64,000 nt of DNA from an uncultured Porphyromonadaceae bacterium (GCA_902495245.1 CABUWI010000006.1:62001-126000); one strand, 5' to 3'; numbered from the stretch's first letter, positions 25,310-34,638 are shown. The notes: generated from the letters alone by a model not told the origin. Numbers and translations: made by a program.

Positions 25310-26905
25310 TCAGAAAAGCGATTTATAGGTTTCCATCAGCGTCTTGAAGCGCGCCGTGTCGCGCAGCGGGCCGACGTTGATGCGGCCGTCGTTGTTGGCC
25401 GTCCAGTCGTGATAGTTGGCATAGCCGGCCTTCAGCGAGGCCTCCATGCAGTCGAGCGCCTTGTCGGGTTTGCCTGCCCAGGCATAGAAGCACGCGCCGT
25501 AATAATGGTTCTTGCCGTCATAGTCGGGCTCGGCGAGTATGGCGTCAATCCACGCCACGGCCTGCGCCGTCTTGCCGTCGAACAGTCGGGCGAAGCCCAA
25601 CAGCGACCCTACGCGCTCGGAGTGGTCAAGCTCAAGGTCGATTACTCGCCCGTAGAGGCCCTTGGCGGCTTTCTGCTGATTGAGAAAGTCGTTGAGCACC
25701 CATGCGCGCAACATGTAGTTCATCGGCTCGTAGGGGCGGCTCATAATCACCTCGCCTAAAATGGTCGATGCCTCTTTGGCCTGTTTTTTGTCGGTAAGAA
25801 TCAGCGCTTTCTCGACCATGGCCTCGGGGTTCTCGGGCGAGAAGTCGAGCGCGCGGGCAGCCGAGGCAAGCGCCTTGTCGGTGTCGCCCATGGCGCGCTG
25901 AATCTGCGCACGCACGACGAAATAGCGGCACACGTCGTCCTGCTCGTCATAACGGCTCAGCGCCGTGTCTATGTTGTCGAGCGCGGTCTGATAACGCCCC
26001 AGGGCATAGTAGCACTCGGCGAGCGAGCAATACAGGCCCGAATAGTCATACAGGCCTTCGGTTATGATGTAGTTGAAGTCGTCGATGGCGGCCTTGTAGT
26101 GGAAGTGGGCGGCGGCAATCGATGCACGCAGATAGTAGAACAGCGGCTGTCGGGGCGCCTTGCGTATCGCCCCCGACAGTCCGGCCATGACCGCCGAGTA
26201 GTTGCCGTCGGCCAGAGCCACGAGGGCCGGCAGCGCCTGCGGGTCGTTGCCGTCGGTAGCGATGGCCAGCAGCAGGTCGTCGACAGCGCCGTTATAGTCG
26301 CCCATCTGCTCTTTCACTTCGGCGCGACGCACGTAGACGTCGCTCTTGCCCGGCGTCAGCGCCACGGCTTTGTCCATATATTCCGACGCCAGGCCGTGGT
26401 TGCTCTCTTTGGCAGCCACGAGCGCCAGCCCGAAATATGCTTCCTGACTGCGCGGCTGTATGCGCAGCAGTTTGCTGAAGTCGGCCTTGGCCTCGGCATA
26501 TTGCCCGAGGTCATATTCTATCTCGCCGCGCAGGTTGAGCATCGGAGCCGACATCGGGTCAATTGCCAGCGCCGCGTTGGCCTCGGGAAGCGCCTGCGAG
26601 TAGCGGTGAAGTTCGCGATAGCATTCGGCACGCAACGCATAGATTGCAAATCGCGTGTCCGTATCGGTTTCGGGCGCATATTTCACGGCCGCATCCAGAT
26701 CGTCGAGGGCCTTCAGATAGTCGCCGCTGTTATAGTAGGCATTCGCCCGGCGAAAAAGCGTCTCATAGTCCTTATAGTTCTCACGCAGAAGTTCTTCGTA
26801 GGCCTGCATCACAGCACGGTTGAAGTCGGCCTGAGTGGGCGCCGCGGCATAGGCGGCGCCTGCGGTCAGGGCGGCAAGAAGCCCGGTGATAATGATTTTC
26901 TTCAT
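25310..26905 (-). CDS. Exported TPR-repeat protein
   Basis: A 531-residue protein with a signal peptide ending at about AAYAAAP, followed by at least ten tetratricopeptide-like repeats over nearly the whole length (for example FRRANAYYNSGDYLKALDDL and FSKLLRIQPRSQEAYFGLAL). TPR arrays are protein-binding scaffolds. It is periplasmic or outer-membrane associated, judging by the signal peptide. It lies eight bases upstream of the GHL10-like gene and 16 bases after rsmE. No further domain is seen, so the partner is unknown. Confidence 0.85.
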   Translation of the reverse strand: MKKIIITGLLAALTAGAAYAAAPTQADFNRAVMQAYEELLRENYKDYETLFRRANAYYNSGDYLKALDDLDAAVKYAPETDTDTRFAIYALRAECYRELHRYSQALPEANAALAIDPMSAPMLNLRGEIEYDLGQYAEAKADFSKLLRIQPRSQEAYFGLALVAAKESNHGLASEYMDKAVALTPGKSDVYVRRAEVKEQMGDYNGAVDDLLLAIATDGNDPQALPALVALADGNYSAVMAGLSGAIRKAPRQPLFYYLRASIAAAHFHYKAAIDDFNYIITEGLYDYSGLYCSLAECYYALGRYQTALDNIDTALSRYDEQDDVCRYFVVRAQIQRAMGDTDKALASAARALDFSPENPEAMVEKALILTDKKQAKEASTILGEVIMSRPYEPMNYMLRAWVLNDFLNQQKAAKGLYGRVIDLELDHSERVGSLLGFARLFDGKTAQAVAWIDAILAEPDYDGKNHYYGACFYAWAGKPDKALDCMEASLKAGYANYHDWTANNDGRINVGPLRDTARFKTLMETYKSLF

Positions 26906-26921
26906 AAAAAAGTATCTTGGT

Positions 26922-27629
26922 TTATTCTGTTTCGTTGATTATGTGAACGGTCGAGACGCCGTAGAGAGCGGCCGTCTCCGTGCGCAGGCGGTTGTCGCCG
27001 AGCGTTACGGCCACAAAGCCGCGGCTCAGGGCATAGGCCACCTCGTCGGGGGTGAAATCGCCCTCCGGACCGATGAGCAGGCACACGTCGGCTCCCGGCT
27101 TGATTTCGCGGGCAAGCACGCGGCGCTCTACGGCAGGGTCGCAATAGCAGATAAAGCGTTGCGCGGCCGTGCATTCGTCGACGATACGCTTCAGCGGTGT
27201 CAGCGGGTCGATTGTCGGCAACACGGCTTTCAGCGACTGCTTCATGGCTGAGACGGCAATCTTTTCGAGCCGTTCGGTCTTGAGCTCGCGGCGCTCCGAG
27301 CGGTCGCAAAGCGCGGGTACAAAGCGGTTTATGCCTATCTCGGTCAGCTTTTCGACGAGCCATTCCATGCGGTCAAGGTGTTTTGTCGGCGCAACGGCCA
27401 CGCTGATGTCATAGGCCCAGTGCAACGGCTGTTCGCGCCGGCTGTCGATGCGCAGCAGCGCGTGCTTGCGGTGGGCGTCAATCAGCGTGCACGTGTACGC
27501 GCCGCCGCGGCCGTCGATAACCTCCACCTGCCGCCCCGGCTCCATGCGCAGAACCTTGACGCAATGAAGCGACTCGGCTTCGGGAAGCACGGGGTCAGAC
27601 TCGATGTCGGGGGCATAGAACTGTATCAT
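26922..27629 (-). CDS. rsmE: 16S rRNA m3U1498 methyltransferase RsmE
   Basis: A 235-residue SPOUT-class methyltransferase that methylates U1498 in the decoding region of 16S rRNA. An N-terminal PUA-like domain (about 1-70, with SLHCVKVLRMEPG) is followed by the knotted catalytic domain with the RsmE motifs IGPEGDFTPDEV and LGDNRLRTETA, which bind S-adenosylmethionine. Length is normal. It follows the MFS gene by four bases in the long operon. Confidence 0.95.
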   Translation of the reverse strand: MIQFYAPDIESDPVLPEAESLHCVKVLRMEPGRQVEVIDGRGGAYTCTLIDAHRKHALLRIDSRREQPLHWAYDISVAVAPTKHLDRMEWLVEKLTEIGINRFVPALCDRSERRELKTERLEKIAVSAMKQSLKAVLPTIDPLTPLKRIVDECTAAQRFICYCDPAVERRVLAREIKPGADVCLLIGPEGDFTPDEVAYALSRGFVAVTLGDNRLRTETAALYGVSTVHIINETE

Positions 27630-27633
27630 CTGC

Positions 27634-28980
27634 TCAGACGGTTTCGGTGTCGTTTTCAGCGGCTTTTATTTCAGTCGCGCTGATTTTCTCTTTTTTGGGC
27701 TCTTTGAAAATAAACATGAAGAGCACGGCTACTACCAGGGCGTAGGCTGCAAAGATGAGCCATGATTCGGTCCAGCCGGCGCTCTGCCGCTCAATGGTGT
27801 CGGTGTCGCGCACCAGACGGTTGACAATGCAGTTGCCGGCAATGAAAGTGCCCAGTGAGGCGCCGATGCCGTTGGTCATCAGCATGAACAGGCCCTGAGC
27901 CGACGAGCGCTGGGCCGGCTCGGTCTGCGAGTCTACATAGATGCCGCCGCTGACGTTGAAGAAGTCAAAGGCCACGCCATAGACAATGCAGCTTAGAATC
28001 AGGAATATGACGCCGGGAAAGTTCGTATTGCCGACGCCAAAGAAGCCGAATCGCAAAACCCATGCGAACATGGCCATGAGCATGACGCCTTTGATGCCGA
28101 ACTTCTTCAGGCAGAAGGGAATGAGCAGAATGCACAGGGCCTCGGCACACTGCGAAATCGAAATCAGGAATGTCGGGTTCTCGGCCCAGAAGCCTCCGGC
28201 AAACGCCGGCAGCGAGTTGAAGTGGTTGATGAAGCTCGAGCCGTAGGTGTTGGTAATCTGCAGCGAGACGCCTAACAGCATGCTGAAAATAAAGAAGATG
28301 GCCATCTCTTTGCGCTTGAACAGGCGGAAGGCCTTGAGCCCGAGGGCTTCGGCCAGACTCTTGCCCGCTCCTTTATTGACCGGGCAGGCGGGAAGCGTCA
28401 GGCAGTAGAGGGCGAGAATGATGCTCAGCGCGCCCGAAACATAGAACTGGTCATACGAGTGCTGAATCGTCGTGCCGCCGCCGAAGCTGACGAAGTTGAC
28501 AAACAGTTCGGCGCAGATAAAGCCCACCGTGCCGAACACCCTGATGGGCGGAAAGTCGGTTACGGTGCTCAGGCCATGCTTTTCAAGGGCGTTGAACGCC
28601 ACTGAATTGGCCAGGCCGATTGTGGGCATGAAGAATGCTACCGAAAAGGTGTAGAGCGTAAACAGCAGACCGAACTGCAGCGGTCCGCCTGCCGCAAGCT
28701 GGGAAGCCGCCACCGCTCCGGCCGCAATCATGAATGCGCCGGCAAGGAAGTGGCAGATGCTCAGGGTTATCTGAGCCGGAATCCAACGGTCGGCCACTAT
28801 GCCTATCAGTGCCGGCATGATGATGCTGACCAGACCCTGCACCGTGTAGAACCAGAACACTTGCGGCCCCAGACCGTTGGAGCCGAGAAACATGCCCATC
28901 GAAATCAGATAGGCGCCCCAGACTGCGAACTCCAGAAAGTTCATTAGCGACAGTTTCGCTTTCAGACTGCTGTTTTTCAT
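27634..28980 (-). CDS. MFS transporter, nucleoside permease (NupG-like) family
   Basis: A 448-residue inner-membrane protein with about twelve membrane helices and no large soluble domain. The start (LSLMNFLEFAVWGAYLISMGMFL) and the IVADRW motif after helix two match the nucleoside:H+ symporter family, which takes up nucleosides with protons. A central loop at about 205-225 and an acidic/basic C-terminus (KEPKKEKISATEIKAAEN) are typical. The substrate is inferred from the family. Its start codon overlaps the DUF151 gene by four bases. Confidence 0.88.
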   Translation of the reverse strand: MKNSSLKAKLSLMNFLEFAVWGAYLISMGMFLGSNGLGPQVFWFYTVQGLVSIIMPALIGIVADRWIPAQITLSICHFLAGAFMIAAGAVAASQLAAGGPLQFGLLFTLYTFSVAFFMPTIGLANSVAFNALEKHGLSTVTDFPPIRVFGTVGFICAELFVNFVSFGGGTTIQHSYDQFYVSGALSIILALYCLTLPACPVNKGAGKSLAEALGLKAFRLFKRKEMAIFFIFSMLLGVSLQITNTYGSSFINHFNSLPAFAGGFWAENPTFLISISQCAEALCILLIPFCLKKFGIKGVMLMAMFAWVLRFGFFGVGNTNFPGVIFLILSCIVYGVAFDFFNVSGGIYVDSQTEPAQRSSAQGLFMLMTNGIGASLGTFIAGNCIVNRLVRDTDTIERQSAGWTESWLIFAAYALVVAVLFMFIFKEPKKEKISATEIKAAENDTETV

Positions 28981-29543
28981 ATACTTTTCTTTTGGTTGAT
29001 GATTTCTGTCAGACGTGATGCCTCTTCATAGTCTTCGCGCTCGACGGCATCGGCGAGCTGCTGCTCGAGTTCTTCCACTGTCGGGTCGGCCGACTTGGCC
29101 GGTTCCGCACGGCCCGTGCTCTCTTCCATGACGAAGCCGCATTCGTGAAGAATTTCGAGGGTGGTATATATCGGTGCGCCCGTGCGCATCGCAATGGCTA
29201 TGGCGTCAGAGGTGCGCGAGTCGAACGTTACGCGGCGCTCGCCGTCAGTAAAAGTGATTTCCGCGTAGAAAATGCCGTCTTCAAACTTGTGAATGAACAC
29301 TTCCTGCATGGCGATGCCGAAGGCGTGGGCAAACGACGCGAAAAGGTCGTGAGTCAGAGGCCGCGGCAGCACAAGGTGCTCCATGCGCGCGGCTATTGAC
29401 CGTGCCTCGGCCTCGGCTATGACCACGGGAATGCGCACGGGGCCGTCGGCCTGCGCCAGAATCAGCGCATAGGCTCCTTTTGAAATCTGGCCTGTGCTCA
29501 GGCCCAGAACCGTCAGGCGTACTCTTTGACTTTCCATTGGCAT
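28977..29543 (-). CDS. DUF151 bifunctional nuclease family protein with UVR motif
   Basis: A 188-residue protein. Residues about 8-130 form the DUF151 (BFN) domain, with LILAQADGPVRIPVVIAEAEA, the LPRPLTHDLF motif and SDAIAIAMRTGAPIY. Residues 150-185 form a UvrB/UvrC-type UVR helical hairpin (ELEQQLADAVEREDYEEASRL). Family members have reported DNase and RNase activity, but the physiological role is unclear. It is cytoplasmic. It lies 19 bases after mnmA in the same operon. Confidence 0.92.
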   Translation of the reverse strand: MPMESQRVRLTVLGLSTGQISKGAYALILAQADGPVRIPVVIAEAEARSIAARMEHLVLPRPLTHDLFASFAHAFGIAMQEVFIHKFEDGIFYAEITFTDGERRVTFDSRTSDAIAIAMRTGAPIYTTLEILHECGFVMEESTGRAEPAKSADPTVEELEQQLADAVEREDYEEASRLTEIINQKKSI

Positions 29544-29562
29544 TTCTTTTATTTATAATCGT

Positions 29563-30615
29563 TCATAACGTTATGACGGCCGACCCGTGGCAAATGCGGT
29601 GCTCGCGGTCATAAATCACGGCAAACTGTCCGGGCGCTATGCCCTGAACTTTCTGCTGCGAGTCAATCCGGTAGCGCCCGTCGGGCAGACGGGTCAGGGT
29701 GCCGGGAATGAATTCGGGCATATGTCGGTTTTTGAACGTTATTTCGGTCAGCCCGGGGTCGCGCGTAATCCAGTGCATCTCGTCGAGCATGATTTCGCGC
29801 CCATACTGTTTCTCCGTGTCATAGCCGCGGCTCACGTAGATTACGTTATCGTCTATATTCTTGCGCACCACGTACCACGGGCCGCCGCTCAGGCCCAGGC
29901 CCTTGCGCTGGCCGATGGTGTGGAACCAGAAACCGCGGTGCTCGCCGAGCTTGCGACCCGTTTCCAGCTCGACTATCGGCCCGGGGCGCTCGCCCAGGTG
30001 GCGGCGAATGAAGTCGTTATAGTTTATGTTGCCCAGAAAGCAGATGCCCTGACTGTCGCGGCGCAACGCGTTGGGCAGGTTCAGCTCCACGGCCAGCTCG
30101 CGCACGCGGCTCTTCGGCATGTCGCCTATCGGAAACATGGCGTGGCTGAGCTGCGCATAGGTGATGCGCGCCAGGAAGTCGGTCTGGTCTTTCACCGGGT
30201 CGGGCGCCGTGCCGAGATAGGTCAGGCCGTCAGGGCCGACAAGGGTCGTGGCATAATGGCCCGTAGCGGTCTTGTCGAATTCGTGGCCCCAGCGTTCGTC
30301 GAAATATCCGAACTTGATTACGCGGTTACACATGATGTCGGGGTTCGGCGTCAGGCCGCGGCTCACGGTGTCGAGCGCGTAGGCCATGACGTTGTCCCAA
30401 TATTCCTCATGAAGCGAAACAACGTCAAAAGGCAACCCGTAGCGCGAGGCTATGACCTGACACATCTCTATGTCCTCTTCGGCCGAGCAATCGCCCTCGC
30501 CGTTGTCCAGACCAATGCGAATGTAAAAAAGGTGCACGTCGTGGCCCTGCTCAACCAGGCGGTGAACGGCCACGGCGCTGTCAACGCCTCCCGAAATCAG
30601 TGCTGCTATCTTCAT
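29563..30615 (-). CDS. mnmA: tRNA-specific 2-thiouridylase MnmA
   Basis: A 350-residue MnmA (TrmU) that places sulfur on U34 of tRNA-Lys, -Glu and -Gln. I chose the ATG at 30615 because the protein then starts MKIAALISGGVDSAVAV, with the PP-loop SGGVDS at residues 8-13. The two catalytic Cys are in PDIMCNRVIKFG and GICFLGN. The C-terminal domain follows HTIGQRKGLGLSGGPWYV. It overlaps the upstream gene by four bases. The window holds one of its substrates, tRNA-Lys(TTT). Confidence 0.96.
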   Translation of the reverse strand: MKIAALISGGVDSAVAVHRLVEQGHDVHLFYIRIGLDNGEGDCSAEEDIEMCQVIASRYGLPFDVVSLHEEYWDNVMAYALDTVSRGLTPNPDIMCNRVIKFGYFDERWGHEFDKTATGHYATTLVGPDGLTYLGTAPDPVKDQTDFLARITYAQLSHAMFPIGDMPKSRVRELAVELNLPNALRRDSQGICFLGNINYNDFIRRHLGERPGPIVELETGRKLGEHRGFWFHTIGQRKGLGLSGGPWYVVRKNIDDNVIYVSRGYDTEKQYGREIMLDEMHWITRDPGLTEITFKNRHMPEFIPGTLTRLPDGRYRIDSQQKVQGIAPGQFAVIYDREHRICHGSAVITL

Positions 30616-31523
30616 TTGCTGCTGTTCTTTAATGCCCTGACAAGGTTTTCGCAATTGACAATCAAAGTAGACAGCGGCATCCACTCGCTGACCACGGTCA
30701 TCGTCGGGTCCATCATGTAGACCGACGGGCTCACCCTCAGGTCAAACCGGCTTTCGGCATCGGCCAGGCGGCCGACGCTCCACTGCGCGGGCAGATTCTC
30801 GACCGACTTCCACCAGCCCTCATCGTCTTCGGCGGCGGCAAGCACGAGTATAGGCTTGAGCAGACCGGCCTCTATCAGCTCGTTGGCGGCGCTGTTTGCC
30901 GTGAAGCGCACGCGCTCGAACCGCCCGTCGATGTCCGAGGGGCGCTCGATTATCAACACGTATGACTGCGCGCCGGCCGTGGTGTCGTTCAGCGCAAAGC
31001 GGCTGCCGTCGCGCCTCACGGCCTCGATGGCGGGCAAAACCGAGCCGGCAGTCGACGATTCCATCACCTGCACCTGGCGCGCATAGCGCTCGCGCAGACC
31101 GGCCGGAAACTTCTTATAGACGGCCGCCGCGCGGGCAAAGGGCAGATAAACCTCGGCCGAGAAGAGCAACGCCGTGTCCGAGCGGAACGTAGCCTCGGCC
31201 ATCTGCATCAGCTTCTCGAAATTGGCCGGCTTTTTCGATGATTCCTTGATCAGCTTCTCTACCGACGCACGCACCGTGTCAGGCGCGGCCAGAGGCAGAA
31301 ACGACGCGAAGTCGCGCAGCGACTGCTCCATACGTGCCGGAGCCGTGTAGGCCGTTTTCCACGCCACGCGGTCCCAGAAATGCTCAACCATATAGTTGGC
31401 GCGAGGACGCCCGATGGCAAGGCTCTCGGGCGGAGTCGGATAAGGGAAATAAGTCGCCGCAGACTGTGCCGACGCCATGGTCAGCGACATCAGTGTGATT
31501 ATGAGGAAGATATATCGTTTCAT
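30612..31523 (-). CDS. Exported DUF5106-like protein with thioredoxin-like C-terminus
   Basis: A 303-residue protein with a signal peptide (ending near ASAQSA). It has the motif YFPYPTPPESLA then NYMVEHFWDRV (about 24-52), as in DUF5106 proteins of Bacteroidales, which pair this domain with a thioredoxin-fold C-terminus. The C-terminal half (about 165-300) shows an alternating alpha/beta pattern with SYVLIIERPSD and SPSVYMMDP, but I see no CXXC, so a redox role is unlikely. It is the first gene of the nine-gene operon and starts after a -7 promoter box at 31547-31554. Confidence 0.7.
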   Translation of the reverse strand: MKRYIFLIITLMSLTMASAQSAATYFPYPTPPESLAIGRPRANYMVEHFWDRVAWKTAYTAPARMEQSLRDFASFLPLAAPDTVRASVEKLIKESSKKPANFEKLMQMAEATFRSDTALLFSAEVYLPFARAAAVYKKFPAGLRERYARQVQVMESSTAGSVLPAIEAVRRDGSRFALNDTTAGAQSYVLIIERPSDIDGRFERVRFTANSAANELIEAGLLKPILVLAAAEDDEGWWKSVENLPAQWSVGRLADAESRFDLRVSPSVYMMDPTMTVVSEWMPLSTLIVNCENLVRALKNSSK

Positions 31524-31546
31524 TAGAATTTACACTTTTCAACCTA

Positions 31547-31554
31547 CAAAGTTA
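31547..31554 (-). promoter_or_regulatory. Likely -7 box for the nine-gene operon
   Basis: TAACTTTG on the minus strand 23 bases before the first gene. The -33 side is T-rich but not a clean match. This would drive the DUF5106-like gene through mfd. Confidence 0.5.
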
Positions 31555-31620
31555 CAACAAATTCCCCGTCCAAAAAATTCAAATTTCCCAAAAAATCCTA
31601 AAAATTCATTTTTCTCAGAC

Positions 31621-31665
31621 CTTAAGGTTCTTAAAGTCCTTAATGACCTTAATGACCTTAAACTC
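31621..31665. repeat. 9-base tandem repeat, five units
   Basis: Units CTTAAGGTT, CTTAAAGTC, CTTAATGAC (twice) and CTTAAACTC in the gap between the operon promoter and tRNA-Thr. The period matches that of the repeats in ftsH and at 63433. Confidence 0.85.
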
Positions 31666-31713
31666 CTAAAAATAAAATTTCTCCAAAAATTTTCAATTCT
31701 TAATTTTTTTTCC

Positions 31714-31721
31714 TAACTTTG
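31714..31721 (+). promoter_or_regulatory. -7 box of the tRNA-Thr promoter
   Basis: TAACTTTG located 24 bases upstream of the tRNA 5' end; the -33 box is T-rich (TTTC at the right distance). Confidence 0.5.
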
Positions 31722-31744
31722 CACCCGATTTAAGACAAACCGAT

Positions 31745-31817
31745 GCCACAATAGCTCAGTCGGTAGAGCATTTCATTCGTAACGAAAAGGTCCGGGGTTC
31801 GAGCCCCCGTTGTGGCT
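31745..31817 (+). tRNA. tRNA-Thr (anticodon CGT)
   Basis: A 73-base cloverleaf: acceptor GCCACAA/TTGTGGC, D-arm AGCTCAGTCGGTAGAGC, anticodon loop TTCGTAA giving CGU, T-arm CGGGG TTCGAGC CCCCG, discriminator T. CCA is not encoded. The base pair next to the anticodon loop is A-C, a mismatch. Confidence 0.95.
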
Positions 31818-31866
31818 CCCGAAGCGGTCGGCATCGAAAGATGACGGCCGCTGACGTTTTTTGATT

Positions 31867-32514
31867 ATGAAGTATATCAACATCATAGCTGCCGGAGGCC
31901 GCGGTTCGCGCTTCGGCTCGCAGACGCCGAAACAGTTTCTGAACCTTGGCGGCAAGCCGGTGCTTCACCATGCGGCCGACCGCCTGGCCCGGGCGCTGCC
32001 GGGCGCACTGACAGTGGTGGTCATCGACCCTGCCTGGGTCGATATGGCGCCCGCCGGCGCGATTCTTGCCGCGCCGGGGCGCTCGCGCTGGGAGTCGGTC
32101 AGGAACGCGCTCGACGCGTGCAGCGCCGAGCCGGCCGACGTGATTCTGGTTCACGACGGCGCCAGGCCTCTGCCCGACGTCGCGATGATTCGCCGCGTGG
32201 CCGACGCTTGCCGTGAGCATCAGGGCGCAATTCCCGTCGTGCCCGTAACCGACTCGCTGCGCCGCGTCGACGGCACGCCGGCCGACCGCTCGCAGTTTCG
32301 CGCCGTGCAGACCCCGCAGGCATTCCGCGCCGACCTGCTGCGCCGAGCCTACGCCCTGCCCGAACGGAGCGACTTCACCGATGACGCATCGGTCATGTCG
32401 GCCGCCGGATTCACCGACATCGTCCTCGTCGACGGCGACCCGCGCAACTTGAAAATCACCCTGCCGTTCGACCTGAAAATTGCCGAACTCTATCTCGATG
32501 GAGCTGACAACTGA
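31867..32514 (+). CDS. ispD: 2-C-methyl-D-erythritol 4-phosphate cytidylyltransferase
   Basis: A 215-residue IspD, which couples CTP with MEP in the isoprenoid MEP pathway. The nucleotide-binding loop is IIAAGGRGSRFGSQTPKQF (residues about 6-24), the HDGARP motif follows near 95, and the end region has FTDDASVMSAAG with the family Asp. ATG at 31867 gives the standard start. It starts 50 bases after tRNA-Thr and overlaps recG by 17 bases. Confidence 0.95.
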   Translation: MKYINIIAAGGRGSRFGSQTPKQFLNLGGKPVLHHAADRLARALPGALTVVVIDPAWVDMAPAGAILAAPGRSRWESVRNALDACSAEPADVILVHDGARPLPDVAMIRRVADACREHQGAIPVVPVTDSLRRVDGTPADRSQFRAVQTPQAFRADLLRRAYALPERSDFTDDASVMSAAGFTDIVLVDGDPRNLKITLPFDLKIAELYLDGADN

Positions 32515-34579
32515 CATAATGTACCTCAAGGGCATCGGCCCGAACCGCGCGGCGCTGCTGCGCAAGGAGCTGAACATAGCCAACGTGGGCGACCTGCTGG
32601 CCCATTACCCCACTTCCTATCTCGACCGCTCGCAGATTTACAAGATTGCCGACCTGCGCGGAGCCGAGCTGCCCATGGTGCAGCTGCGCGGACGCTTTGT
32701 AAGCGCGTCGCTTCAGGGCGAGGGCGCGCGCACGCGCCTCGTCGCCGTGTTCACCGACGGCACGGGCGTGGTCGAAGTCGTGTGGTTCCGTCAGGCCAAG
32801 TCGATTCAGAAGTCGCTCAACCCCGACGCGACCTACGTGCTCTTCGGCAAGCCCTCGGAATATAATCACCACTGGCAACTCGTCCACCCCGAGCTTGACA
32901 CGGAGGCCTCGGCAGAGAAGCATACCGGCCTGCGCGGCGTCTATCCGCTCACCGAGGGGCTGCGCTCAAAGGGCGTAACCTCGCGCCAGATGCACACATG
33001 GGCCGTTACCGCCCTCGACGCCCGGCCGCCCGTCGCCGAAACGCTGCCCGACGAAATCGTGAGCAGTCTGAGGCTCATGAGCCGCGCCGAGGCCCTGCGC
33101 GCGATTCATCGCCCCGCCAACATGATTGAGCTCGAAAAGGCGCGCTATCGCCTCAAGTTCGAAGAACTGTTTTTCCTGGAGCTGAACATTCTGCGATACG
33201 GCCGCAACCGCAAGGCTGCGCTCAAGGGCCACAGTTTCAGCCGCGTGGGCGACTTTTTCAACCGCTTCTACAGCGAGTGCCTCCCCTTCGAGCTCACGGG
33301 CGCGCAGAAGCGCGTAATCAAGGAGATTCGCGGCGACATGAACACCGGACGCCAGATGAACCGCCTGCTGCAGGGCGACGTCGGCTCGGGCAAGACGCTC
33401 GTGGCGCTGCTCACCATGCTCATCGCCCTCGACAACGGCTGCCAGGCCTGCATGATGGCGCCGACCGAGATTTTGGCCACTCAGCATTTCGAGACCCTGT
33501 CGGCCATGGCAGGACAGATTGGCGTGAATATCCGCCTGCTCACGGGCTCCACCCCCCGCCGCGAGCGCGAGGAGATTCACCGTCAGCTGCTCGACGGCTC
33601 GCTCCACATTCTCATCGGCACTCACGCCGTGATTGAAGACGCCGTGCAGTTCGCCAGACTGGGCTACGTGGTCATCGACGAGCAACACCGCTTCGGCGTA
33701 GCTCAGCGCGCCCGCCTGTGGCAAAAGGCCGAGGTGGCGCCCCACGTGCTCGTCATGACCGCCACGCCGATTCCGCGCACGCTGGCCATGACCGTCTACG
33801 GCGACCTCGACGTCAGCATTATCGACGAGCTGCCCCCGGGCCGAAAGCCGATAACCACCCTGCTGCGCTACGACCGGGGGCGCCAGGGCGTCTACGACGG
33901 CCTACACCGCCAGCTCCTGGCCGGGCGCCAGGCCTACATCGTCTACCCGCTCATCGACGAGAACGAAAAATTAGACCTCAAATCGCTCGAAAACGGCTAC
34001 GACTTCATTGCTCACCTGTTCAAGGACTTCAAGGTGGCCATGGTCCACGGCCGCATGAAGCCCGCCGACAAAGACCTGCAGATGAACCGTTTCGCCTCTG
34101 GCGAGGCGCAGATTCTCGTGGCCACCACGGTAATCGAGGTCGGCGTCAACGTGCCCAACGCCACGGTGATGATTATAGAAAACGCCGAACGCTTCGGCCT
34201 GAGCCAGCTCCATCAGCTGCGCGGCCGCGTGGGTCGCGGCGGCGAACGCAGCTACTGCATCTTGATGACCAAAGAGAACATAGGGCGCGACACGCGCCGA
34301 CGACTCGAAATCATGACCGCCACCACCAACGGCTTCATCATTGCCGAAGAAGACATGAAACTGCGCGGCCCCGGCGACATCGAAGGCACCATGCAGAGCG
34401 GCCTGCCCATCGACCTGAAAATGGCCTCGCTGGTCAGCGATACCCCCATTCTCGAACAGGCCCGTAAGGCCGCCGACGCCCTACTCACCGCCGACCCCGG
34501 CCTCGCCGCCCATCCGCGCGTTCGCATGCTGCTTTCGCAGCTCTTCGACCGCACCATGGACTGGGCACGCATCTCCTGA
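32498..34579 (+). CDS. recG: ATP-dependent DNA helicase RecG
   Basis: A 693-residue RecG, which remodels stalled replication forks and branched DNA. The start chosen is the ATG at 32498 (MELTTDIMYLKGIGPNRAA). An OB-fold wedge domain lies at about 50-150, and the SF2 helicase core carries Walker A GDVGSGKT, the DEQH box VIDEQHRFG, TATPIPRT, and motif VI QLHQLRGRVGRG. The C-terminal TRG-like motif region (EEDMKLRGPGDIEGTMQSG) couples ATP hydrolysis to DNA movement. Length is normal. Confidence 0.97.
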   Translation: MELTTDIMYLKGIGPNRAALLRKELNIANVGDLLAHYPTSYLDRSQIYKIADLRGAELPMVQLRGRFVSASLQGEGARTRLVAVFTDGTGVVEVVWFRQAKSIQKSLNPDATYVLFGKPSEYNHHWQLVHPELDTEASAEKHTGLRGVYPLTEGLRSKGVTSRQMHTWAVTALDARPPVAETLPDEIVSSLRLMSRAEALRAIHRPANMIELEKARYRLKFEELFFLELNILRYGRNRKAALKGHSFSRVGDFFNRFYSECLPFELTGAQKRVIKEIRGDMNTGRQMNRLLQGDVGSGKTLVALLTMLIALDNGCQACMMAPTEILATQHFETLSAMAGQIGVNIRLLTGSTPRREREEIHRQLLDGSLHILIGTHAVIEDAVQFARLGYVVIDEQHRFGVAQRARLWQKAEVAPHVLVMTATPIPRTLAMTVYGDLDVSIIDELPPGRKPITTLLRYDRGRQGVYDGLHRQLLAGRQAYIVYPLIDENEKLDLKSLENGYDFIAHLFKDFKVAMVHGRMKPADKDLQMNRFASGEAQILVATTVIEVGVNVPNATVMIIENAERFGLSQLHQLRGRVGRGGERSYCILMTKENIGRDTRRRLEIMTATTNGFIIAEEDMKLRGPGDIEGTMQSGLPIDLKMASLVSDTPILEQARKAADALLTADPGLAAHPRVRMLLSQLFDRTMDWARIS

Positions 34580-34592
34580 CGCGCCACCCAAA

Positions 34593-34634
34593 AATTCTTA
34601 ATTCTTAATTTTTAATTCCAAATTTTTAATTTTT
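34593..34634. repeat. 7-base tandem repeat, six units
   Basis: AATTCTT (twice), AATTTTT, AATTCCA, AATTTTT (twice), between the recG stop and the tRNA-Arg promoter. A shorter similar tract (AATTCTTAATTTTT) precedes tRNA-Thr at about 31695. Confidence 0.75.
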
Positions 34635-34638
34635 TTCG

